Part shown: piece after piece, positions 1 to 10,276 of the stretch
How the letters are laid out: every line of letters starts with the position of its first letter
Numbering within the stretch: position 1 is the stretch's first letter
NCBI GenBank assembly: GCA_018136815.1
Contig: CM030932.1
Location: 5,494,407-5,558,406, forward strand
DNA length: 64,000 bases
Source: Isochrysis galbana
Taxonomy: Eukaryota; Haptophyta; Isochrysidales; Isochrysidaceae
Direction of reading: 5' to 3'
The notes under the pieces: model-generated
The model's database searches: none
Told to the model about the DNA's origin: nothing
The model's input: the letters and a program-made list of their open reading frames with translations, nothing else
Made by a program: the position numbers and the translations under genes

Positions 1-64
1 AGCGAGAGAGAGCGAGCGGCGAGGGAGAGGGAGAGGGAGAGCGAGAGCGAGAGCGAGAGCGGGA
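1..64. repeat. GAGAGC-type purine microsatellite
   Basis: Imperfect runs of GAGAGC and GAGGGA. The same composition recurs at 31620-31885, where it is much longer. It runs off the left edge of the window. Confidence 0.8.
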
Positions 65-227
65 GTGGGAACGGCAAGGGAGAGGGACATTCTTTCACTA
101 CATATTTTCTACATATTTGGGCGGATTTCCTACATATTTCGACATATTTTTACAACATATTTGGGCAAGAGAAACTACATATTTCTACCTAGGCCTAGTC
201 GAGACAGAGTCGGCCGCCAGCCCAGGT

Positions 228-447
228 GGCGTAGGAGGAAGGGGGGAACGGGGAACGGATCACCGGGGGGGGGCGCGGGCCACCGGACCATATCTAAGCC
301 CTTCACCCCTATCCCCCTAGTAGTGCACGGGGGGAGCCGCCTGATGGCGGGGGGGGAAGGGCCGGGGGAGTCGGGGTGTAGAAAGTATGCTACGTGTAGG
401 TAGTGGTTCCACATTCGCCGCGAGTGCGGTAAGAATATTATGAAGTT
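228..447 (+). repeat. R1 retroposon, tail-proximal copy
   Basis: This block matches 26200-26410, 62525-62702 and, inverted, 20530-20750. All carry the stretch near GATCACCGGGGGGG, then CATATCTAAG, then TAGTGCACGGGGGGAG, and end in a GTGCGGTAAGAATATTA-like tail. The tail here lies at about 415-440. The left boundary is uncertain and no target duplication was found. Confidence 0.6.
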
Positions 448-833
448 TACACCCCTTGCTTGCAGGCCACGTTCTCCCGCAGCCAACCCGCGAGCACTCG
501 GGCGTACACCTCGAACGCCCGATCCACAACTGCCCCTTCTTTCTCTGGGGTAGGGGGCAGGGGGGGATCCAGAGGCACTTCCTCTAGCGGGCTGAGCTGC
601 TGCGCCAACCGTAGCACACGGACGGTTTTCTTCCGTAGTGCCCCCGCGCCCCCTGGCGAGCCAAAGTCCTTGGGCAGGCTGGGGCGCCTTGGCCGCTTCT
701 GCGCAGGAGAGAATGGTGACATCCTCTCCCAAACCCACTGCGTGAAGCGGTGCAGGTCACCCAGAGCCCCTCTGTCCGCATGTGCCTCACCACCTGCGTC
801 CTCCCGCTCTCCTGAGGTCAAAGGATGCCCCAC
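447..833 (-). CDS. Unrecognised open frame, possibly repeat-derived
   Basis: A 128-codon open frame with no ATG at its 5' end; it opens at a GTG at 833. It is rich in Pro, Arg and Gly. The stretch DFGSPGGAGALRK recurs in altered form (DFGSPGGRGALRK) in the frame at 42214-43062 on the other strand, so the two are probably fragments of one dispersed sequence and not a host gene. The C-terminal part (RAFEVYARVLAGWLRENV) looks protein-like. No function can be assigned. Confidence 0.2.
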   Translation of the reverse strand: MGHPLTSGEREDAGGEAHADRGALGDLHRFTQWVWERMSPFSPAQKRPRRPSLPKDFGSPGGAGALRKKTVRVLRLAQQLSPLEEVPLDPPLPPTPEKEGAVVDRAFEVYARVLAGWLRENVACKQGV

Positions 834-1297
834 ATCGGGGGGGGGGGGGGGGGGGGGTGGAAAAGCACAGACTGCCTCGTCCTCATCGCCGCCCTCCCGG
901 CCGCCTGCGGCATGGCAAGTCCCGCAGGCTCCAGTGGCCCGAGAGCTCCATCGCTCGCAGGAGCACGAGCGATGTCGCGGTGTCCCTCCCCCCCTCCCCC
1001 CCGAGGGGGGGCATTTCTTCAGACTACCACCTTAAGTGAATTGGATGGGGAGAGCGCCGCGAGGCGGCGCCGACGCCAGCGACAGAGCGAAATCCGGAGA
1101 GAAGAGTCTAGATTCACAGCGCCGTTCGAACGACGGTTACTGTGAAACCCAACATTTCATTCACATGATCGCAGGTAGAGTAGAGAGTAGTGAGAGGCGC
1201 TCCCGCCATCCCCGCTGAGGACTAAGTTAAAAACAAGGCGGAATTATCTGGTGGACGCGAAGCTGGCGCGGGCGGTGACGCGCCCCCGAGGGCGGCG

Positions 1298-1864
1298 ATG
1301 TCTGAGTCGAGCATGACGGCCCTGGTAGAGGCGCTGCCTGCCACGCTGTCCGTAGGTGGCACCAGTATCCCGAATGGAGTCCGCATCACCTGGTCAGAGA
1401 GGGCAGATCGCCTCTCTTTCCATGCTGAGATGGTTGAGCCAGAGGATCCTTCTGTTTCTCTAAACGATGCTGGTGCCATATCCATAGATGTCCTCTCGGG
1501 CGAGCGGAATCTCCAAATCAGGCTGCAGCTATTCAGCGAAATCGATTCAGCCAAGACACGATGGTATGCGACCGGGCGTGGCATTTCCTTTGAGCTCACA
1601 AAGCTGCGGGTAGGGCGGTGGGGTGCTCTCGTTGCTGGAGTGACGCCGGCGACAATTAAGGTAGACTGGTCCCAATATATGGACGAGGACGAGGAACGCG
1701 AGGCGAAGCTGTATCCCAACGGCTACGACATATATAAAATGCGCGGTGCGATGGGTAAGGATTGGGGCTCAAACATTTCGCAAGAGCTTGCTGCGCAAAG
1801 ACAGCTTCAAGCCATCAACACAAGCCAACCCGATGACGAGGACGAGGAAATTGCGTGCTTCTGA
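1298..1864 (+). CDS. CS-domain (p23-like) protein
   Basis: A single-exon 188-residue protein starting at ATG 1298. A CS/p23 beta-sandwich spans about residues 26-130. It begins at GVRITWSERADRLSF and ends with the acidic p23 signature IKVDWSQYMDEDEE, which matches the K-x-DW-x-x-W-DEDEE block after the last strand in p23 and HACD/PHS1 N-terminal domains. Proteins of this family bind Hsp90 or act as adaptors; an Hsp90 role here is inference. The remainder is a short tail ending in acidic residues and an IACF end. There are no membrane segments. The gene stands alone, with repeats on both sides. Family assignment is fairly secure; the exact orthologue is not. Confidence 0.72.
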   Translation: MSESSMTALVEALPATLSVGGTSIPNGVRITWSERADRLSFHAEMVEPEDPSVSLNDAGAISIDVLSGERNLQIRLQLFSEIDSAKTRWYATGRGISFELTKLRVGRWGALVAGVTPATIKVDWSQYMDEDEEREAKLYPNGYDIYKMRGAMGKDWGSNISQELAAQRQLQAINTSQPDDEDEEIACF

Positions 1865-2884
1865 TGAATGCTAGTGTGATTCTCCGTGAACGATGGTGCG
1901 GCTTCTTCTCGCTGTACTGCTAGAACCTTGCTGTGCATCAGCTAGGGCCATTTCTCGAGACCTTCTCCCTGTGTCCCCATGCTACTACTAGCACATGCAT
2001 GATTGATTGCGGGGAGGGGCCGGAACAGTTCCCCATGGTCGTGGGCTATCTCTATGAGCTCAAGGGATGAATCGGGAGAGGTTCGGGGATGTACAGTGGA
2101 CTCCTGCCCTGTAGCTGGTTGCTTCTTGATGAGTATCGCTATTGCTAGCTTAGTGGAGTGGCAGTGACTGTGTCTTGAGAGAGGAAGATATTGCTCTCTT
2201 GATAAGTGAGAGCGAAAAAAACCTCGCCTCGCCGGAGCTCGCGACGGCCGAGCTGCTGGACGCGGCGGTATTCTCGCCACACACGCGGCCCTGCGTTCTA
2301 CATCGCAGCCACGCCCCTTCGCTCTACCGACCCCTACATTCTGCCTTGCCTTCACCCCTCGTGCGCTACAAGCTACAGGATGGACCTAGGGGGACCAAAG
2401 CTAACCTCTTGTAGAAGATTTTTGATTTTTGCTAGATCTAGATCTACTGACTAGCAAGGGTCCCGTCGCGCTCCGGGTGGAGCCTTACGCAATCGCCCTA
2501 GCCCCGTGCTCTCAACCCCCCCCCCCCCCCCCTTCTTCCCTTTCTTTTTGTTCGGTTTCGGGGGGTGGGCCCGCGTACACTACACACTACACGGCACTAC
2601 CTACTACTACTACGGCCCATACATGCAGGGGCAGGTGGAGGTGGCAGATGAAAAAATAACTGCTTAATATTCTCACCACGCGCGCGGCCCTGGACGTATA
2701 TCTCGTAGCCACGCCCGCTCTCTTTCACACTCCCTCCTCCTGCCTTGCGGCTCGTGCCCTCGTGCCCTCGTGATCTGCTACTTAGGGGCTTGCTTGGGGT
2801 TCGGGGTTTCCGGTTTCCGGTTTGAGGTTTGACCGCCCTACCACCTACCAATGGCCGATGGTCTACCAAACCAAAACCCAACAA
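1865..2884. other. Intergenic: two truncated R1 fragments
   Basis: No gene seen. Two fragments with the TATTCTCGCCAC / AATATTCTCACCACG motif followed by GCGGCCCTG and CCACGCCC lie at about 2270-2350 and 2663-2790. These are inverted tails of the R1 family; each loses similarity after about 100-130 bp. A C-run lies at 2517-2532. The dispersed motif GGTTTGACCGCCCTA occurs at about 2824. Confidence 0.5.
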
Positions 2885-3143
2885 AGTTTATACTTGGTTC
2901 ACGCATTGCGCATTGCGGGGCACGAGCCCCCCCCCCTCTCCACGCCTCTCCCGCCGTGGGGGAGGAACCACCCACGCTCCTGGCATGCCTGATGGCTTGC
3001 CAGGAGCCCACTGCCCTGCTGACCCACTCTCTTCCCCACAGGCTCGCTTGGATCGCGCATCCTGGCCCGGCGTGGCCAGCCCATCGCTCCAACCCCCCCT
3101 CCCACCCTGGCCCCATGGTCGACAGTCGACAGGCGGACAGGTG
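2885..3143 (-). repeat. R1 head block ('B' repeat), truncated by T1
   Basis: This block matches the inner and head part of R1 seen at 20925-21292, 25619-26015 and 17700-18115. It includes AAGTTTATACTTGGTTCACG at the head and GGCATGCCTGATGGCTTGCC inside. It stops exactly where the T1 element begins at 3144, so T1 may have inserted into it. Confidence 0.7.
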
Positions 3144-4278
3144 AAGTCGCGTTCCGTCAAAAGAGGGCCAGTTTTTTTGTCATCCATTTGTTTTCTTTTC
3201 GAAGTGTCTGTGCTCAGGAAGGGGCGTCTGTAGTGAAATGGTGTTTTGTGTCCGCTTAGCGTTTTCGTACATAACGTTAGGTAGCCAACCCTAAACACGG
3301 TTAATATTAGTGGCACAAAGCTAATCACGCCCCACAAAGCTAATCACGCCCCCACGCCCCGCTTCTCTCAACACGCGCGGTGACTCCCCAGCTACGCGGG
3401 CTGAGTTTTCATCTTCTTCGTCTTTTTCTCACATCCCTCTTCCACGTCGTTCTCCTGGCAGGCGACGATGTCGCTCGGCTGATCTTGGATGGCGAGGTCC
3501 GTGATGCGTGAGAGGACGCTTGGCCGGTTCACTATGTAGAGCTTGCCAGCTGCTCGGCGCACTTGCACCATGGGATTCGGTTCAGCGTACGCGACCGCCA
3601 TGATGTATTCCATGCAGAGGTACGCGACGGCGGCGTGCTCTCCAATGTATCTGGTCTTTGGGACTGGGATCTTGTCGTACTCGTCGGAGTAGTCGCCGAC
3701 GAGCATGAGCTGTGCCTTGCACTAACGGCCCATGTATGGCTCGATGAGTGCCCACATCGACGGGTAGCGTTCCTTGGCCACATCCACGCGGAAATCTCCA
3801 CATCCACGGCCCATGCCAGATGCTGTGACGAGCAGCATCGCCAGGATGGCACCGCCCATGCCCTCCTCCATGTGCCCCTGAGGCTCAGGAGCGCCAGCGT
3901 GGGAGAGGCAGGGGAGGCCAGGGCCCAGCCCCAGCCTCCTCTGCCCCCTGAGCTGGCCTCCAGGAGCCGATAGGGGCTGTCCGGTTCGGCGCGCTCGACG
4001 TCGCTGCCCGAGTCGTCCGACAGGATGTCCTGCAGGGTCATCGTCTGGTGCGCGGGCGTCCCTGTGCCTGTGCGTGTCGCCGAGTCGGTCATGTGGTCTG
4101 CTCGTGCCACGCGCGCGAGGGCGAGGGGGGGGCGGCTGCGAGAGCGTGAGAGGGGTGGGGGTCGAGTGGGGTGAGGGGAGAGGAGAGGGGGAGAGAGGGC
4201 CTCTGGCCTCTGGCGAGGGGGGGGGGACATTTGATCGCTCAATTCGACTGATGTCCCACAATTGACGGAACGACACCT
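3144..4278 (-). mobile_element. T1 terminal-inverted-repeat element, full-length copy
   Basis: The ends are inverted copies: AAGTCGCGTTCCGTCAAAAG at 3144 and TTGACGGAACGACACCT ending at 4278. The element is 1135 bp, against 1139 bp for the copy at 59192-60330. From its left side it contains a block with GGCACAAAGCTAATCACGCC, the passenger reading frame (3392-3860, minus strand), a piece of the R1 'B' repeat (about 3880-3970), and a distinct segment up to the far end. No transposase is present, so it would be non-autonomous. A short target duplication could not be identified. Confidence 0.7.
3392..3860 (-). pseudogene. T1 passenger protein, nonsense-broken copy
   Basis: The copy encodes the same protein as 59760-60206: GMGRGCGDFRVDVAKERYP, then MLVGDYSDEYDKIPVPKT, then AAVAYLCMEYIMAVAYAE, ending in basic KKTKKMKTQPA. 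The Trp codon of the MGRWCKA motif is a TAG here (plus-strand positions 3722-3724), splitting the frame. Upstream the reading frame runs into sequence of the R1 'B' repeat. The protein family is not recognised with confidence. Confidence 0.65.
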
Positions 4279-4679
4279 GAGGGGGGGGGGGGGCGGGGGT
4301 GAGTCGGGGGTGAGTTGGGGATTTGGATGGGGCGTGTGCGTAATACTTCGGCCCCTTTTCATCTATGTCCCTGGTGCCCCTCTGGTTTCTGATTGGATTT
4401 CACCCCCCCTCTGTCGAGTCGAGCGGAGCCGGAGGGCTCTGGGCCACTCCGTCGCGAGCGGCACCGGCGGTTAGCGCGGCGCCTTGGCCCTCCTCCCCGC
4501 CGGGAGTCGGGTGAATGAAATTCTGGATGGGGTCGGGCATCCCCATTTGGGTGTCTGGACTGGGAACGAACGGCGAACGAAGGGCTGTGGGGCGGTGAGG
4601 TGCTCCTAGCGGCCCTAGTGTGTTGGATAGTAAGAGATTGTTAGACCTACAAAGAACTCTTCCCTCAGGGAGGGAGCCT

Positions 4680-5755
4680 AGGCTGCTTGAGTGCAGCGAC
4701 GCAGCGAACAACGACGGACAACGGAGCTGAGAACAACAGGATACACCGACTCACGAACACACCGGAATCATTCACCCAAACCAAGCAAATTATCAAGCAA
4801 CCGCGACCCCAAATCACCGATAACTCAAACACGTCGCGAGAGACGGAGAGAGAGAGCGAGAGAGAGAGAGAGACTCCGCAGCGACGGCCGGAGCGTGTCT
4901 CCGTTGTAACTTCCCACGTAGCGGAGAGTCCGAAGGGGAGCGTCATGTCGCGCGACCACGGCGATCACTTTGGATACAGATCGCGACGAGATATCTTTCT
5001 TCACGACCGAATAAATCTTGCCGTTGAGCGTGAACCTTCTAGACGCTTCTAACGAACAACCCTGAGTAGCAACCAAGGGGAAGAAACACCAAAGGGGCCA
5101 GGGGCTTGCATGTAACTTGCATCAAGGGGAAAGATTCCCTCACCTAGGAAGCGAACCTACACCGATCTCCAAGGGGAGATGGCAAATTAAACCTCAAATC
5201 TCGAGCGGCTAGAGCAACCGACTCGCTCGCCAAAAACCTTGACCGAGAAGAAAGAAGCAAGGACCTACAAGCCAAGGGCAGCGGACCTAGGGAATGTGAG
5301 AGGAAATTTCCGAACGCCAACGCGAACGCCAAACGCGGGAAGGCAACGAAACCCTAACCAGGCCAAGCGGAACCTACGAAGAACAGGCCTGGACGACAAC
5401 GAAAGTGAAAGTGAGCAAGTCCCAAGCAAGAACCGGAACTCAACAAGAAACAACAAGCCTTGCAAGAAGCTAAACAAGCCTTCACAAGGTAACCCGAGAG
5501 CCTGAGACAAGCGCGCGGCGAGTGACAGGCAACCTGGCTCCTTTGGGTCAAGATTACCCGAAAGGAGGAAACCTGGAATCTAGACCTGACAAACAGGCTA
5601 GACGGAACGAAACGAGAACTCGAATTCTAGATCGCTAGGGACGAACCCTACCAACCTAGATGTACCTGAGCTTCGCCGTGTGGCCGCACGACGAAGGACC
5701 TGGAAATAAGAGCCTAGAAATCGCATCATCTAGGATGAATGCGACACCCTCCCCC
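4680..5755 (-). other. Possible LTR-type repeat fragment
   Basis: No credible coding frame is seen. The right edge carries GAATGCGACACCCTCCCC (about 5738), the inverse of GGGGGTGTCGCATTC at about 37313 and GGGGAGTGTCGTATTC at about 49060. A purine tract followed by TGTCG is what an LTR border with a polypurine tract would look like. No second LTR or pol gene is visible, so this is weak. A GAGAGA microsatellite lies at 4845-4872. Confidence 0.25.
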
Positions 5756-6304
5756 TCCGGAGGGCGCACGCACGGTCCCCGCGCGGGGGAAGTCGATGTG
5801 CGCACGCGGCGTGCCATGTTGACGAAGTTGTCCAGATGCGCGCCCCCTATGTGCACGCATCCCCGCTTGTCCCAGTCGCAATCACACGCCTGGCGCACGC
5901 ATGGGATTCCCCCGCGGGACGACACCTCATAGCGGCTTGTTTCTCGGCGTGCGGACACTTCCATGCACACGCACGGCGCCCCCGCGGGGGGACCGATGCA
6001 CGCACGTCTGTGGAAAAAAAACTCACCTCTTGTAGGAAAGACGCGACATGCCGCTATTGGGTATTCGTCATTGTACCTTTGGGTATCGTGATTAGCTTTG
6101 TGCTCATCTTTGTAATAATAATACTCATTTTCATGTGAGAAATTGTTAAGACATTCCTATATGAAAAAAAAACAAGCTAAAACGGTGATACCTCACTCGA
6201 TAAATCGAATAGCGCGCGCTCTGCGCGCCGCGTCCTCTCGCCTATACTAGCACTGAGTAAAAACAAAACGATCACCTGGCCCTCTTTTGACGGAACGCGA
6301 CTTG
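5755..6304 (+). mobile_element. T1 element fragment, right end
   Basis: The fragment ends at 6304 in GGCCCTCTTTTGACGGAACG, the T1 right terminus. It shares the GTGATTAGCTTTGTRCTCATC block with 17460 and 60232. A GC-rich stretch at 5755-6005 with palindromic GGCGCCCCCGCGGGGGG-type motifs resembles 17085-17180 and 32640-32900. The passenger gene is absent. Confidence 0.5.
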
Positions 6305-6420
6305 AGAAGGGCCGGGGAAGTGGGGGTGTAGAAAGTTTTGCTGCGTGAGTGGAAAGCAAAGGGACCATGGCCACGTGTGCGGTGAGACTATTAAGATTTT
6401 AAAAATCTACCAAACCAAAA
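6305..6420 (+). repeat. R1 tail fragment
   Basis: GGGGGTGTAGAAAG, then GGACCATGGCCACGTGTGCG, then GTGAGACTATTAAG: the last about 110 bp of R1 as at 26330-26410 and 56850-56935. It abuts the T1 right end. Confidence 0.55.
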
Positions 6421-6639
6421 CTTGTGCTGGGATTGTTATGCTGGGGCTGGGGATGGGTGGGACGGGCCTTTTATTGGTGTTGTTAGTGTGCTTTTGATTG
6501 GCGGCAAGAGTCGGATTGCCATTTTGTGGGGGCCCCGCCAGTCAGTACTCTATCTAGAGTAGAGCAGAGTAGTAGAGTAGAGAGTAGAGAGAGAGAGTGT
6601 AGAGTGTGTGTAGAGTATGAGTATGAGTATGTGTATGTG

Positions 6640-6822
6640 TATGTGCGTCAGTGTTTTCTTGTTCTTGTTGTGTGAGTATAACCTTAGTGCTGGTGCTGAG
6701 GGACCGAAGCCCTTCGACGGCAACGGAGCCCCTAGCCCGCGACGGGGGTATGCGCGGTTGGCCCATGGCTCGTCCGGTGTAAGGTATGTGGCTAGTGGCT
6801 AGTGGCTAGGGATGCTATACTT
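6640..6822 (+). repeat. Dispersed repeat upstream of the GT2 gene
   Basis: Shares TTTTCTTGTT, GTGCTGGTGCTGAGG, GGCAACGGAGCCCCT and CCATGGCTCGTCCGGTGTA (one base apart) with 22784-22955, upstream of NDUFS7. It is preceded by an AGAGTAGAG / GAGTATGAGTATG microsatellite at 6545-6640. Confidence 0.65.
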
Positions 6823-6976
6823 GTAGCTAACTTAATGTCCTACGACGCTATAAGTTCTAACGATGTGTGTTGGTGGTGTTCTGTTGGGTTCTTTGACGAA
6901 ACAGAAGGGAGAAGATGGGGGGGGGGAGGGTGGGAGGGAGGGAGAGAGGCGGCGAGGCGGGAAAGCCGCGAGGCCG

Positions 6977-9034
6977 ATGCTCATCCTGCTGGGCTCGCTG
7001 CTCGCGCACGCGGTGTACTCGCTGATCATCCTCTTTGTGATATTTGGGTTGATCGAACGCCTCGGCTTCTGCGTCGTCAGCCTCTTCCGCTGCGGCCGCG
7101 CGCCCACGCTCCCAACGAATGGCAGCGCCGAGCGGCGGTTGCCGTCTGCAACGAGCGTCTGTGTGCAGCTGCCCATGTTCAACGAGCGCGCGGTGGCGAC
7201 GCGCTCGATTGACGCGGCATGCCGTCTGAGATGGCCCTACGGCTCGTTCGAGGTGCAGGTGCTCGACGACTCGACCGATGCGGAGGTGCGTACCAAGGTG
7301 GATGCGGCGGCCGCCATGTGGCGCTCACGCGGCGTCCGCTGCGAGGTGGTCCGGCGCGCGCGCCGCGACGGCTACAAGGCGGGTGCGCTGGAGTATGGGC
7401 GTAAGCAGACGTCAGCTGAGTTTCTTGCACTCTTCGACGCCGACTTTGTGCCGGAGCCTGACTTTCTCCTGCGGACAATCCCTTCTTTCTTCGGCTCAGA
7501 CGGCGAGCCACTGCTTGACCTGGCCCTTGTCCAAGGCCAGTGGGCCCATTTGAACGCCCTTGACTCGCTTCTGACGCTTTCGCAATCGCTCTCGCTCGAC
7601 GATCACCACTCCGCGCAAATGGTCTGGCGCTCGGCAATCGTGGGATTCGTCAATTTCACGGGGACCGCAGGTGTGTGGCGTGCGGCCGCCATCGAGCACG
7701 CTGGAGGCTGGCGCGCAGCGAGCTTGGTTGAGGACTGCGAGCTCTCCTTCCGTGTCCTGTTTGCGGGCTACCGCACAACGTTCGCTGAGGTTCCTGTTCC
7801 CGCCGAGCTCCCGGCCTCGCTATCCGCGTATAAGGCGCAACAGCGGCGCTGGACCTTTGGATGGGCGCAGCTCATCCGGTTGCACGGCGCAGAGCTCCTC
7901 TTTGGATTCCGCTGCCCCCTCCTGAAGAAGCTGCACCTTTGCTTCCACATGTGCCTGTCTGTGCAGTGGCCCCTCTGGATGGCATGGCAACTGGCTGTGC
8001 CGTGGCTTGCTTACCACAAACTTCTCTTTTACACGTATGACCATCCCGGTATGTGAGGGCACAGCTGCATGCGACACGTTGGTTTTCGCCCATACACCCC
8101 TACTGCACACTTAGTTCGTGTACTCCGACACCTTGCCCGCTACCCCACCCCAGGTTTGCTCTATATGGCGCCGATCTTCCTTCACATGACTGTGTCAAGC
8201 ATCGTTGCCTGCATTGCTCTTGGCCGGCGCTACGTCGCACCCCTGCGGCAGCATGGCTCCGCTGCAGGTTTGCTGTTAGCTCCCTTGCTACTGCTCAGAG
8301 TGGTGCCGGCGGCAGTTGTCGCCGCCGGAATGCTGCCCCACCAATGCTGCGCGTGGGTGGAGGGAATACTTACCACTGCTGAGGCGGAATTCGAAACGAC
8401 GCCGAAAAATGGATCTGTCGGCACCGGGAATCAGGATTTCTTCAAGGCTGATTGTGGTCTTACCAAAGCATGCAACAGAGGTGTAGGAGGCGAGCCTTGC
8501 AATGGCAGCGCCACTGCTGCTCAGCAGGTCGCGCGCAGAGCCTCGCCTTTGGCCCTACCGGGCGGGGCTGCTGCTGTAGCAGCTGCGCCATCCGGCCGTC
8601 GGGCGCTCCTGCCCGTTAGCTCTATCGTTGAGAGTGCATATGTTGCGTATCACTTCATTTGGTGTGCCGTCTTCTTTGCCTCCGGCTCTAGCGCCAATGC
8701 ATGGCGGATCTTGTGGCCGGCTGCTGCTGTTATTTGCTTGTGGCCTACAGGCGAGACGGCTCGTCAACTGGCGGATGGATTGATGATGAATAGCGATAGG
8801 CCAACAGGCGTTTCCGTGCTTCCTGCGCCGGGAGGCCCTACCATTTCGAAGATGTACGTTCTTTCGCAATATCACGAGCCTCTCCTTACCGCTAGCGAAA
8901 GGCACGAAGACGACACGGGGACCAGCCACCTAGACACAGTACAAACATCCACTGTAGCAACGCCAGTGCTGATCCCATCAGCTGTAGGTGCTGCGCTTGG
9001 CTGCGCCTATGATGAGAACGCCACGAATGTCTAA
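6977..9034 (+). CDS. GT2 cellulose-synthase-like A/C glycosyltransferase
   Basis: Two exons: 6977-8048 and 8154-9034, with a 105-bp intron (G|GTATGT...CCCAG|GT, phase 1), giving about 650 residues. ATG 6977 is chosen because the preceding in-frame stretch from 6863 is low-complexity Gly/Arg/Glu, while MLILLGSLLAHAVYSLIILF starts a membrane segment. The catalytic GT2 domain has all four hallmarks: LDDS (D97/D98), DAD (154-156), VED (251-253) and QQRRW (288-292), plus QLPMFNE and GYKAGAL typical of CslA/CslC. These enzymes polymerise beta-1,4-mannan or glucan backbones from GDP- or UDP-sugars in the Golgi. Exon 2 encodes the C-terminal membrane segments with a long polar loop between them. The exact product cannot be told. 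Confidence 0.88.
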
Positions 9035-10276
9035 TATGCGTAAGCCGCAATCTTCTGGGCGAACCACCTAGGAGACTTTGGGGCCTACGGATGATGCAGC
9101 ATGGCGTTAGAACGCCAACCGCACTAAAGGTTTGCTGAGTAGCTACCAGCTCCAGTTGTATAATGGAGCTCGGGCAAAGGACCACCGCAAAGGACCACCG
9201 GTCACTACCGGCTGCGGTATTTGTGACGTCGCTGAGCGGATTGCCTTGCTGAGTGGTGTGCCTCTCCTCGGTCGCATAGCGATAGTCCGCGGCACGCGCA
9301 ACTTGTGATGTACGCGGAGTTGCTCATGTTGGACGCAAATCACAACAGGGCACGCTTCCGTGCGGCAGTGCTCACTCCCCAAGCGTTTCCACGGCTTTGA
9401 AGACAACTTGACCCAACACAAGGAGAGCAAAAACGCGTGCTATCGAGGGGAAGAAGCTACTGGTTATTACACCGGCTTGTCGCATGGCCTTGCCGCCAGT
9501 CTGGATCTATGTCTCAAAGCTGTGTCACACATACATTAGTCGATGCATAGCATGCTCCATGGATGGTAAGCAAGTCCCACAAACATGATTCTTGGACATG
9601 ACGTATCCCATGTCCCATGCATGAGAAGTAGTAGCCGTTTCATATGAAAGGACTCATAACAAGAGGATAAAAGCTCGCCGAGAGACTGACTTCATCATTG
9701 GCCCTTTGATGACGAGCAGCACTCCGACGTTCTCCTCGCCGCCTGCCACAAGGTAGCCCCCTGCGCACCGATCTCAAATCTGGCGCTTGAAGGCGCAGGC
9801 GCTTTTGCCAAAGAAAACGCTATGCAGGCGCAAGCATAGTACCGGCAATAGAATGGCCCGCTCCGTTAGCGCTAGCGACAGCCCCAATCCCACTCGCCCA
9901 CTCAACCATCTCCACACGCGCAGTGGCGCGCCGTAATACGCAAGTGCAAGCATGCGCACTTGCGCTAGTTGGGCGTGCGCAGTGTATTATGCTATCACGA
10001 GTCACGAGCGCGGCGAGCAACTTAGCAGGCATAAAGTTGTAAGCAAGGAGATGGTCTGGAGAGTCCCAAAAATACATTACCCTATGCACAAGCACGAGCA
10101 GCAAGCATACAGTAGTTACGCTAAACTACTAGCGCACACCCTTTAGCTCTAGAACGTGGGCGCGAAATGCTTTTCATGAAAACAAGGAAACGTCCTCTAA
10201 CGTAGACTCGAGTTCACTATGGAATATCAGTGGAAGATGGCACAGCAAGGAAATCCCCATATGAATTCGTTCAGTG
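9035..10276. other. Intergenic, no gene seen
   Basis: About 1.2 kb between the GT2 stop codon and the end of the TMEM65-fusion gene. Base composition is mixed and no convincing reading frame, repeat or RNA was recognised. It will include the convergent 3' untranslated regions. Confidence 0.5.
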
